This document shows positions 1 to 6,163 of a DNA stretch of 9,270 nt, piece by piece. Under the pieces are notes generated by a model. It had not been told where the DNA came from, did not search any database, and worked only from the letters and a program-made list of their open reading frames with translations. Numbering within the stretch: position 1 is the stretch's first letter; every line of letters begins with the position of its first letter. Source of the stretch: Casp-actino8 sp001510335 (lineage in GTDB: Bacteria > Actinomycetota > Acidimicrobiia > Acidimicrobiales > Ilumatobacteraceae); contig JAQCEM010000065.1 of NCBI GenBank assembly GCA_027729635.1, forward strand, positions 1 through 9,270, written 5' to 3'. The translations under genes and the position numbers were made by a program.

Positions 1-168
1 CGGAAGAATGGTTCCGATGTTGAGGGTGTCAACTGCGCAGTCTGAAGCTGATTCTTCAGACTCCTCAGCGACCTGCTCGGTCGCATCGTCGTCGCTACCG
101 CAAGCTGCAAGCACAAGTGCTCCGACTGCGACCAATGCCCCAAAACGACTTATTTTGCCCTTCTTCAT
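1..168 (-). CDS. Lipoprotein, probable ABC-transporter solute-binding protein (partial, N-terminus only)
   Basis: Seen: reading leftward from the ATG at 168-166, 56 codons remain open to the window edge. The protein begins MKKGKISRFG, followed by a hydrophobic stretch (residues 10-22) and a lipobox LVLAAC with the lipidated cysteine at position 23. An acidic Ser/Glu/Asp-rich linker (about 25-43) follows, and then the start of a folded domain (DTLNIGTILP). Known: a basic N-terminus, a lipobox and an acidic tether are typical of actinobacterial solute-binding lipoproteins, and an 'IGxxxP' first beta-strand is typical of the branched-chain amino-acid/amide (periplasmic-binding type 1) family. 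Inference: an extracellular membrane-anchored substrate-binding subunit of an ABC importer, perhaps for amino acids or amides. The substrate cannot be read from this fragment. The gene is divergent from the enoyl-CoA hydratase gene, with 167 bases between them. Confidence 0.8.
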   Translation of the reverse strand, partial: MKKGKISRFGALVAVGALVLAACGSDDDATEQVAEESEESASDCAVDTLNIGTILP

Positions 169-171
169 TTT

Positions 172-179
172 TCCCCCTT
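172..179 (-). promoter_or_regulatory. Ribosome binding site of the lipoprotein gene
   Basis: On the minus strand AAGGGGGA lies just upstream of the ATG at 168, with four bases between the last G and the start codon. It is purine-rich and G-rich, so a plausible though closely spaced Shine-Dalgarno sequence. It supports the start chosen for the lipoprotein. Confidence 0.55.
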
Positions 180-213
180 ATTTGTGGAACGGCATCTGAC
201 CGCCCCCGTAGTT

Positions 214-229
214 GTCAAGACTACTTGAC
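214..229. promoter_or_regulatory. Perfect inverted repeat in the divergent intergenic region (candidate operator/promoter)
   Basis: Seen: GTCAAG-ACTA-CTTGAC, a perfect 6-4-6 inverted repeat inside the 167-base gap between the leftward lipoprotein gene and the rightward enoyl-CoA hydratase gene. Each arm also supplies a -35-like hexamer facing its own gene: TTGACA on the minus strand (219-214) and TTGACT on the plus strand (225-230). I could not find a good -10 box at normal spacing on either side, so promoter identity is weak. A repeat GATCAA(235-240)/GATCAA(247-252) with a 12-base period lies just to the right. Inference: a binding site for a dimeric regulator controlling both genes, or simply chance. 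Confidence 0.3.
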
Positions 230-335
230 TGTCTGATCAAAAACCCGATCAACACACCGAATTCAACATTAAGCTAAGACGAAACGATCTGTTTCCGTAG
301 CCGAATATCTCTATCGACTTGGCTACGGTTGGCAT

Positions 336-1133
336 ATGAGCGAAGTTCTATACGAAGTTGACGGCCATATTGCCACCATCACCTTGAATGCACCCGAACG
401 GATGAACACCATCTCAGGGGCCATGTTGAATGAATTGTCAAAGCAGCTCTTACAGGGCGACCGGGACCGCAATGTACGTTGCATCGTGTTGACGGGGGCA
501 GGAAAGGCCTTTTGTGCAGGTCTTGATCTGGCTTCGCAGATGGGTCGGAAAGATAGTCTGGGAGTCCTTGATGCTGGCGGCGACATGGGTTCTGAGTTTG
601 ACCTGCGAACTGCACCCCCGGTAGTGCTTCATAACCTCGACACCCCAACGATCTGTTCCATTAATGGCGGCGCCGCTGGGTACGGCCTCGACTTGGCTTT
701 TGGCTGTGATATTCGCATCGCCTCAACAACAGCAAAGTTGGCACCCGGTTTCGCCAAACGCGGCATTCTTCCTGAAAGCGGAGGAACCTGGTTGTTGCCC
801 CGCATGGTTGGATACGCCAAGGCTGCGGAAATCTGTTTCACCGGTCGAACCTTGACCGCCGACGAGGGTCTCGAACTTGGTTTAGTCAATCACGTGGTGC
901 CGCCCGATGAATTGCACGCAAAGACATATGGCCTCGCCGAAGAAATCGCTTCCAATGCACCTCTCGCAGTTCGAGCCATCAAGCGCATGATGCGTGCCGC
1001 GGAAACGGAAACTTTTGAACAAAACATCCACCATGTATTTTTGCAACTATTACCACTTTTTAAAACTCAAGATTTCAAGGAGGGTGTTGCTTCATTCATG
1101 GAGAAGCGTCCCGCAAACTTCAAAGGTCGCTAA
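336..1133 (+). CDS. Enoyl-CoA hydratase/isomerase (crotonase) family protein, PaaG-like active site
   Basis: A 265-residue protein, the usual length for a single-domain crotonase; these enzymes hydrate or isomerise the double bond of acyl-CoA thioesters in the cytoplasm. The oxyanion-hole segments are clear: AFCAGLDL (58-65) and NGGAAGYGLDLA (110-121), the CoA-binding and trimerisation core. Of the two glutamates of classical hydratase (rat E144/E164), the first aligns with D119 and the second with F139. An acidic residue sits instead at E147 in GILPESGGTW, the position where the isomerase and PaaG branches carry their catalytic acid. It may therefore be an isomerase (for example an epoxyphenylacetyl-CoA or delta3-delta2-enoyl-CoA type) rather than a true hydratase; the substrate is unknown. 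The ATG at 336 has no strong Shine-Dalgarno. It is the first gene of a tight rightward cluster, and its TAA is followed directly by the next gene's GTG. Confidence 0.9.
   Translation: MSEVLYEVDGHIATITLNAPERMNTISGAMLNELSKQLLQGDRDRNVRCIVLTGAGKAFCAGLDLASQMGRKDSLGVLDAGGDMGSEFDLRTAPPVVLHNLDTPTICSINGGAAGYGLDLAFGCDIRIASTTAKLAPGFAKRGILPESGGTWLLPRMVGYAKAAEICFTGRTLTADEGLELGLVNHVVPPDELHAKTYGLAEEIASNAPLAVRAIKRMMRAAETETFEQNIHHVFLQLLPLFKTQDFKEGVASFMEKRPANFKGR
1122..1126 (+). promoter_or_regulatory. Ribosome binding site deciding the GTG start of the nitroreductase
   Basis: AAAGG lies inside the last codons of the preceding gene, seven bases before the GTG at 1134. This supports a GTG start placed immediately after the upstream stop codon and suggests translational coupling. 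Confidence 0.5.
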
Positions 1134-1829
1134 GTGGAGAGTCAGCCCGCGATATCTGCACTTGAAGCGTTGGCAACGACGCGTGCAATTCGTCGTTACA
1201 CCGATGAACCCATTCCTACGGATGTTCTCAACCAAATTTTGTGGTCTGCATCTCGGGCTCCCAGCGGATCAAATCGTCAGCCGTTCCGTTTTCTGGCAAT
1301 CACCGATGGTGAAGTTGCCGACAAAGTGAAGAGCCTCCTAGGAGATTCGTTTCGCACAGGATGGGCCGCAAAGTTGAAAAACGATGGCTACGAAGCAGGC
1401 AGTGGTCAAGATCCAAATTCTGCAAAGTCGCGACAAGCGGCGACGATGCAGCATTACGTGGACCACATTGAACAAGTTCCCGTCATCGTTTTCGCGTGCC
1501 TCGTGAGATATCGCGACGCATCACCAACGGAGGGTGCCTCAATTTATCCCGCATGCCAAAACTTGCTCGTGGCAGCCCGAAGTCTTGGTTATGGCGGAGC
1601 GCTCACAATGTGGCATCAAGGGGTTGATTCCCAACTCCGGCAACTACTTGAGATTCCGGACAATGTCGCAATCTCAGCATGCATCACTCTTGGTAAACCG
1701 CAAGGTTCGCACGGACCAGTTCGACGTCGCCCCATCTCAGAACTAGTTTTTGAAAATCAGTGGGGCAGTAGTCCTTCATGGGCCGTTGATCCCGATGGCA
1801 CCACATTTACATCAGCCGGTCCGAAATAG
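1134..1829 (+). CDS. Nitroreductase-family FMN-dependent oxidoreductase
   Basis: A 231-residue protein with the hallmarks of the FMN nitroreductase fold. The N-terminal phosphate-binding arginine motif TTRAIRRYTDEPIP spans 15-28, the second FMN contact APSGSNRQPFRF spans 42-53, and the late flavin-binding helix and strand ASIYPACQNLLVAARSLGYG spans 135-154. Family members reduce nitro groups, quinones, enones or related substrates with NAD(P)H as homodimers; some act in flavin, cobamide or iodotyrosine chemistry. The substrate here cannot be inferred. The start is GTG at 1134, directly after the TAA of the crotonase gene and in the same frame, so the two are almost certainly co-transcribed. 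Being next to an acyl-CoA isomerase or hydratase suggests, but does not prove, a role in acyl or aromatic degradation. The C-terminal tail (about 205-231) is polar and lies outside the recognisable core. Confidence 0.9.
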   Translation: MESQPAISALEALATTRAIRRYTDEPIPTDVLNQILWSASRAPSGSNRQPFRFLAITDGEVADKVKSLLGDSFRTGWAAKLKNDGYEAGSGQDPNSAKSRQAATMQHYVDHIEQVPVIVFACLVRYRDASPTEGASIYPACQNLLVAARSLGYGGALTMWHQGVDSQLRQLLEIPDNVAISACITLGKPQGSHGPVRRRPISELVFENQWGSSPSWAVDPDGTTFTSAGPK

Positions 1830-1835
1830 TTCGGA
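1820..1835 (+). promoter_or_regulatory. Hairpin over the nitroreductase stop codon, overlapping the next gene's RBS
   Basis: Seen: TCCGAA-ATAG-TTCGGA, a perfect 6-base stem with a four-base loop. The loop contains the TAG stop (1827-1829), and the 3' arm contains the start of GGAG (1833-1836), the best Shine-Dalgarno candidate for the ATG at 1848. No T-tract follows, so this is not an intrinsic terminator. Inference: the hairpin could limit initiation on the J-domain gene until ribosomes terminating at 1829 open it. The stem is short and may be chance. Confidence 0.3.
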
Positions 1836-1847
1836 GTCAAGCAAAAC

Positions 1848-2381
1848 ATGGTTGATGAATCCTTCTACGAGTTACTCGGCGTCAACCGTGAATCAACACC
1901 TCATGAGATTGTGGCTGCTCGCCGCGTTTTGGCTCGCGAATTCCATCCCGATCGTGGTGGCGACCCTCAACATATGGCTCTGATCAATCTTGCCTTTGAC
2001 ACCATTATGGCGAGCCGAGCAGAACCACTTATTGATCTATCTCAGGTGGATGAGACACCAGTTTGCGCTCCTCACCAATCCGGTCGGTTCGTCGTTGATC
2101 GTCCATCATTCACGATTAATGCACTTCCAGTTGTGGCCTATGAATTGGTCCTTCTAGCGGCCCGAGTATTGGGAGATGTGAGTTCAGATGAGCCACCATA
2201 TTTGCTGGAAGTGCAACTTGAGGACCCTCCTCTGACGTGGTGCCAATTAGAGATTGTTCCCGACGCAGGATCATCAACAGTGAGCTTCATTGTTGACCGA
2301 GACGTGAATATTCTCGAAATTCGCGATCTCTGGGTACGCACGATCAACGAGATCGGTTTTTTGAACCATGAGCAGCTTTAG
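1848..2381 (+). CDS. J-domain (DnaJ-like) protein with unrecognised C-terminal region
   Basis: A 177-residue protein. Residues 6-55 form a J-domain: FYELLGVNRESTPHEI (helix I), a basic helix II (AARRVLAREF), the diagnostic HPD at 33-35 in FHPDRGGDP, and a helix III ending LINLAFDTIM. HPD is the element that stimulates ATP hydrolysis by DnaK/Hsp70, so this is probably a dedicated co-chaperone. It lacks the Gly/Phe linker, the CxxCxGxG zinc repeats and the client-binding domains of DnaJ or CbpA. The remainder (about 60-177) is acidic, has no transmembrane segment, and looks like a small beta-rich domain that I do not recognise. The start ATG has GGAG eleven bases upstream. It is third in the crotonase-nitroreductase cluster, and its last 38 bases overlap the convergent sua5 gene. 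What it recruits Hsp70 to is unknown. Confidence 0.8.
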   Translation: MVDESFYELLGVNRESTPHEIVAARRVLAREFHPDRGGDPQHMALINLAFDTIMASRAEPLIDLSQVDETPVCAPHQSGRFVVDRPSFTINALPVVAYELVLLAARVLGDVSSDEPPYLLEVQLEDPPLTWCQLEIVPDAGSSTVSFIVDRDVNILEIRDLWVRTINEIGFLNHEQL

Positions 2382-3273
2382 TAAGACGATCTCGTATCGC
2401 TAGCCCAATTCCGATTGGCGCCGGTTGAACGACAAAAAGTCTTTGTATGCCATCGAGATCACATTGCCGAAGTAATGAATACATCGCTGAAGCAAATGAG
2501 GTTGGATCAATCGAAGCGTCGAGAATGCGGTGCTTGCTGTTTGCCTCTCCGACTAATCCTTCGGCGTCTTGCATTTTTGCAACTAAAACGACCTCACATA
2601 AAGGTGCGTAATGAGCCATTAACATACCCGGAGCGCGACTAACGCCTGAATCACTATTGTCGAGCGCGACTAGTGATTCAATTGCTTCAGATGTAATTCC
2701 TCCTGGTCGCAAAACCAATGGCAATTCAAGACTGCAATCAACAATGGTTGACTCGACTCCAACGCGACACGGACCGCCATCGAGAATGTAATCAACACCA
2801 TCTCCGAGATCGTGAAGAACATGTTGTGCAGTGGTTGGGCTCACCTTGCCAAACTTGTTAGCCGAAGGAGCAGCTAAGCCTCCACCAAATTGCTGAAGAA
2901 GTTCCAATGCTAATTCATGTCCAGGAACACGCACAGCCACGGTTTGATGTCCTCCGGTCACCTCATTAAGAACGACCGAAGATTTCTGAACAATGATTGA
3001 AAGGGGCCCTGGCCAATAGGTGCTACCCAGTAGTTCAGCCGAATGCGTCCATTGAGAACTCCAGGTTCGCGCAACATCCAAAGTAGAAACATGAACGATA
3101 AGTGGATGATTATTCGGACGACCTTTAACAGTGAAAACTTTTGCGACCGCTTCTTTCTGCGAGGCATCGGCTGCAAGTCCATAAACAGTTTCCGTTGGCA
3201 AGCCGACGAGACCACCGTTCCGCACAATCTCTAACGCACGTGCAACATCTGAACCAATAACACCTCGCCTCAA
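2344..3273 (-). CDS. sua5: Threonylcarbamoyl-AMP synthase (Sua5/YrdC/YwlC family)
   Basis: This enzyme makes L-threonylcarbamoyl-AMP from threonine, bicarbonate and ATP, the first step of the t6A modification at position 37 of ANN-decoding tRNAs. The 309 residues match the longer two-domain Sua5 type rather than the short TsaC/YrdC type. The YrdC domain occupies about 8-200, with GGLVGLPTETVYGLAADA (20-37), KGRPNNHPL (50-58), YWPGPLS (86-92) and the conserved APSANKFGKVSPTTA (135-149). The linker APGMLMAHYAP (214-224) corresponds to the SPGMxxxHYAP motif of Sua5, and a C-terminal Sua5 domain follows to the end (LFVVQ, AIRDRLTKAA). The start is TTG at 3273-3271, overlapping the TGA of the hydrolase gene as TTGA, which implies translational coupling; no better in-frame start precedes the YrdC domain. 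The 3' end overlaps the J-domain gene on the other strand. Confidence 0.93.
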   Translation of the reverse strand: MRRGVIGSDVARALEIVRNGGLVGLPTETVYGLAADASQKEAVAKVFTVKGRPNNHPLIVHVSTLDVARTWSSQWTHSAELLGSTYWPGPLSIIVQKSSVVLNEVTGGHQTVAVRVPGHELALELLQQFGGGLAAPSANKFGKVSPTTAQHVLHDLGDGVDYILDGGPCRVGVESTIVDCSLELPLVLRPGGITSEAIESLVALDNSDSGVSRAPGMLMAHYAPLCEVVLVAKMQDAEGLVGEANSKHRILDASIDPTSFASAMYSLLRQCDLDGIQRLFVVQPAPIGIGLAIRDRLTKAAHGSKNRSR

Positions 3274-4022
3274 GATGGTGTTGCTTCCAAGAAACCTAAA
3301 GCCGCATCAAAGAAATCAAAATTCTCGGTCGTTGCAAAATGATCGCATTTCTTTAACACGACGAGTCGCGAATTTGGCAACAAATTCACGAGACCATCAC
3401 CCGGTCCAGCAAAATCTTGATCACCAATAGCCACTAGAACCGGACAAGTAACTCGTGCGAGTTGTTCTGGCGTGTAAGGAGCACGATCACGTTTCATGAT
3501 CGCCGTCAGTGCCATTCGGTCGTTGCCTGGTTGATCGGCGTATTGCACGAAGAGACGCGCCAAATTGTTATCGGGAAACTCCGTGCCTTCAAGCGCCCGC
3601 ACCAGAACATCGTGCGAACCTGATTCATCACGTTCAATGACATTGCGCCCGATCCCTGCGAGTACCAAGCTTCGGACCCGCTCTGGATGATTGATCGCCA
3701 ACTGCAACAGGGTGATCGCCCCGAGCGAAAAACCGACCAGATCACAGGGCGCATCGGGCAAGCAATCCAGGACTCGCCGAGTTAAATCGCTGTAAGCCTC
3801 GGGCTCGTGGGGTTTCGGTGCCGACCCGTGGCCTAGTAGATCAACCCCAATGACCTGACGCCCAGCATCTTCGAGGAGGTCAGCGAAGCCGCTCGAACGC
3901 CATGTGGACTCAAAAGAACCGCCCCAACCGTGGACTAAGACGACCGGTACCGACCCGCTGTTTCCCGTTGACGAAAGATGCCCCATGTAGGTCAAGATAC
4001 CGCCTAGCCTTATTGCGCCCAT
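3270..4022 (-). CDS. Alpha/beta-fold hydrolase
   Basis: A 250-residue protein from the chosen start. It has the oxyanion strand VVLVHGWGG (27-35), the nucleophile elbow GFSLGA (97-102, Ser99), an acid in AIGDQDFAGP (D203 or D201) and the catalytic His228 in KCDHFAT, in the canonical Ser-Asp-His order. No signal peptide is seen, so it should be cytoplasmic. The substrate (ester, lactone, amide or haloalkane) cannot be told. The frame stays open upstream to an ATG at 4313, but that part lies antisense to guaB1 and has no hydrolase features. I chose the ATG at 4022 because GAGG lies eight bases before it and because it leaves a 31-base divergent gap to guaB1; the ATG at 3986 is the next option. 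The TGA overlaps the TTG of sua5, so the two form an operon. Confidence 0.85.
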   Translation of the reverse strand: MGAIRLGGILTYMGHLSSTGNSGSVPVVLVHGWGGSFESTWRSSGFADLLEDAGRQVIGVDLLGHGSAPKPHEPEAYSDLTRRVLDCLPDAPCDLVGFSLGAITLLQLAINHPERVRSLVLAGIGRNVIERDESGSHDVLVRALEGTEFPDNNLARLFVQYADQPGNDRMALTAIMKRDRAPYTPEQLARVTCPVLVAIGDQDFAGPGDGLVNLLPNSRLVVLKKCDHFATTENFDFFDAALGFLEATPS

Positions 4023-4053
4023 CGGCGCGACCTCAGAGAGCAGGCTTCTGCCC

Positions 4054-5493
4054 ATGAAATTCTTAAACGAAACACCACCGCCGTACGACTTGACGTACAA
4101 CGACGTTTTCATGGTTCCCAGGATGTCCAATGTAGGTTCACGCCTCGATGTTGATTTGTCGACGCCCGACAACATCGGCACGACCATTCCACTCGTTGTC
4201 GCCAACATGACTGCCGTCGCTGGTCGCAGAATGGCCGAAACTGTGTCTCGACGTGGTGGTCTAGTGGTTCTTCCGCAGGATATACCGCTCGACGTCATTG
4301 AGTCTGTTGTCAAGTTCGTGAAGACCCGTCATCCTATTTATGAGACACCAATTACTCTTGCCCCGACTGACACTGTTGGCGAAGCCCTCAGCCTGATTCA
4401 TAAACGAGCCCACGGTGTCGTCATCGTGACCGACAACGATCAACGCCCACTCGGAATCTTCACCGAAGCCGACGCTGGTGGTTACGACCGTTTCACTCAG
4501 TTGCACAATGTGATGTCCACCGAATTGTTGTGTATTCAAGAAGGCGCAGATTTAGAAGAGATTTTTCATGCTCTGTCTAACCAACGTTTGACGGCAGCTC
4601 CAGTCACCAACAAAGAGGGTCGATTGATCGGCTGTGTGACTCGTCGTGGCGCCTTGCGTTCAACTTTGTACACACCAGCAATCAACGAGAATAAAGAGTT
4701 TCTGACCGCAGTCGCAATTGGTGTCAACGGTGACCCAGCAATCAAGGCGAAGCAACTACACGCCATCGGCGTAGACGTTTTGGTCGTTGATACCGCGCAT
4801 GGACATCAGACTCGCATGATCACTGCAGTCGAAGAAGCACGCAAATCCGCACCAGAGGCAATCATTGTTGCAGGCAACGTCGTGACCGCTAGCGGCACCC
4901 GCGACCTCATCAATGCCGGAGCCAACATTGTGAAAGTTGGTGTCGGGCCAGGCGCAATGTGCACCACCCGAATGATGACTGGGGTCGGCCGCCCGCAGTT
5001 CTCGGCAGTTCTTGAATGTTCAGATGAGGCTCGTCGTCTCGGCGGATCAGTTTGGGCCGATGGAGGAGTTCGCTACCCGCGCGACGTCGCTCTTGCTTTG
5101 GCAGCCGGTGCAGGCAACGTCATGTTTGGCTCATGGTTGGCCGGAACCTATGAATCAGCAGCCGACACCATGCGCGATCCCGAGGGTCGTCTCTACAAAG
5201 AGAACTTTGGTATGGCATCAAACCGTGCCGTTCGAAACCGAACGCGTCGAGAAGGCTTATTCGATCGGGCCCGCAAGGAACTCTTCGAAGAAGGTATCTC
5301 AACCTCGCGCATGTATCTCGACCCTGAACGCCCCGGTGTTGAAGACATCATTGACCAAATCGTTGCGGGCGTTCGTAGTTCATTTACCTACGCTGGAGCA
5401 TCCACAGTGAGCGAGTTCCAAGAAAGAGCGGTTGTTGGTATTCAAGGTTCTGCTGGGTACGACGAAGGTCGTCCCGTAGGTACAAGTTGGTAA
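4054..5493 (+). CDS. guaB1: GuaB1-type IMP dehydrogenase/GMP reductase family protein with CBS domains
   Basis: At 479 residues it matches the actinobacterial GuaB1 length. The TIM-barrel start YDLTYNDVFMVP (11-22) and NMTAVAGRRMAE (51-62) are GuaB1-like. A Bateman module of two CBS repeats (about 95-150 and 155-205) is inserted, with the barrel resuming near 215. The catalytic loop is GVGPGAMCTTRMMTGVGRPQ (296-315), with Cys303 as the nucleophile that bonds C2 of the purine. DTAHGHQ (246-252) and WADGGVRYPRDVA (334-346) are the NAD(P) and phosphate sites. Known: mycobacterial GuaB1 was shown to be a GMP reductase (GMP to IMP, NADPH) whose CBS module senses purine nucleotides, rather than a true IMP dehydrogenase. 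By similarity I infer the same here, so this is probably purine salvage. The start ATG has only a weak Shine-Dalgarno (AGG about nine bases upstream). It is followed after seven bases by cmk. Confidence 0.9.
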   Translation: MKFLNETPPPYDLTYNDVFMVPRMSNVGSRLDVDLSTPDNIGTTIPLVVANMTAVAGRRMAETVSRRGGLVVLPQDIPLDVIESVVKFVKTRHPIYETPITLAPTDTVGEALSLIHKRAHGVVIVTDNDQRPLGIFTEADAGGYDRFTQLHNVMSTELLCIQEGADLEEIFHALSNQRLTAAPVTNKEGRLIGCVTRRGALRSTLYTPAINENKEFLTAVAIGVNGDPAIKAKQLHAIGVDVLVVDTAHGHQTRMITAVEEARKSAPEAIIVAGNVVTASGTRDLINAGANIVKVGVGPGAMCTTRMMTGVGRPQFSAVLECSDEARRLGGSVWADGGVRYPRDVALALAAGAGNVMFGSWLAGTYESAADTMRDPEGRLYKENFGMASNRAVRNRTRREGLFDRARKELFEEGISTSRMYLDPERPGVEDIIDQIVAGVRSSFTYAGASTVSEFQERAVVGIQGSAGYDEGRPVGTSW

Positions 5494-5500
5494 TCAAATC

Positions 5501-6163
5501 GTGAGTCACTCAGCGCAACGAACAGTTGTCGTCGCCATTGATGGTCCGGCGGGGGCAGGTAAATCAACGATTGCCAAGGCTCTCGCCCGAACCCTTCAAT
5601 TGCAGTACCTCGATACTGGTGCAATGTTTCGCGCAGTCACCAGCGTCGCATTAAGTACTGGCATTGATGTCAACGACGATTGTGCAGTGGGATTAATCGC
5701 CGAACAATTGATCTTAGAAATGAGTAATGGATCGGTCATTGCTAATGGCGTTGATGTCACCGCCGACATACGTTCGGCGCACGTCACAAATGCGGTCAGT
5801 ACAGTTGCCGCAAATTCACTCGTTCGTTCGGTGATGCGTGATCGTCAGAGAACTTGGAGCGAAGTCAATAACGGTGGTGTCGTTGAAGGTCGCGATATTG
5901 GTACGGTCGTTTTTCCTGACGCAATTCTTAAGGTGTACCTCACTGCAACACCTCAAGTTCGCGCCGAACGGCGAGTTGCCGAAGGCGGAGGTGACATTGA
6001 TGAAATCGAAAAATCAATCGCCGAACGTGACCTCAAGGACTCGACAAGATCCGACAGTCCCTTGCGAGAATCAAAAGATTCCGTTGTCGTTGACACAAGC
6101 CATCGATCTATTAAGGAGATCGTCAGCATAATTGTTGCCTTAGTTGCGGAGCGTTTAACGTGA
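5501..6163 (+). CDS. cmk: Cytidylate kinase (CMP/dCMP kinase)
   Basis: This enzyme phosphorylates CMP and dCMP with ATP in the cytoplasm, recycling pyrimidine nucleotides. The 220 residues match the bacterial Cmk family. The Walker A loop is IDGPAGAGKST (13-23), the nucleotide-binding segment YLDTGAMFRAV (36-46), the signature VEGRDIGTVVFPDA (128-141) and the lid and substrate region ERDLKDSTRSDSPL (175-188), with the Arg-Asp and Ser-Pro-Leu residues of the family. The start is GTG at 5501, seven bases after the guaB1 stop; no strong Shine-Dalgarno is seen, so translation may depend on coupling. The TGA overlaps the GTG of plsC (GTGA), and cmk-plsC is a familiar actinobacterial pair. The ribosome-assembly GTPase gene der/engA often found next is absent here. 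Confidence 0.96.
   Translation: MSHSAQRTVVVAIDGPAGAGKSTIAKALARTLQLQYLDTGAMFRAVTSVALSTGIDVNDDCAVGLIAEQLILEMSNGSVIANGVDVTADIRSAHVTNAVSTVAANSLVRSVMRDRQRTWSEVNNGGVVEGRDIGTVVFPDAILKVYLTATPQVRAERRVAEGGGDIDEIEKSIAERDLKDSTRSDSPLRESKDSVVVDTSHRSIKEIVSIIVALVAERLT

Noticed and set aside
8..199. 63-codon rightward frame at the left edge
   Set aside because: It lies antisense to the lipoprotein gene, whose signal peptide and lipobox are unmistakable. The rightward product is a Ser/Ala/Thr-rich shadow with no ribosome binding site.
994..1329. 111-codon frame spanning the crotonase/nitroreductase junction
   Set aside because: It is out of frame with two well-supported genes whose motifs continue across the region, and no recognisable domain is present.
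1820..1847. Possible intrinsic terminator after the nitroreductase gene
   Set aside because: The hairpin is only six base pairs and has no T-tract after it; the next gene follows on the same strand.
4023..4313. N-terminal extension of the leftward hydrolase to an ATG at 4313
   Set aside because: The extra 97 residues are antisense to the conserved start of guaB1, are Thr/Ser/Arg-rich and contain no hydrolase element, and a ribosome binding site fits the ATG at 4022 instead.
5012..5410. 132-codon rightward frame inside guaB1
   Set aside because: It is a shadow frame of the conserved GuaB1 barrel. The product is low-complexity and matches nothing I recognise.
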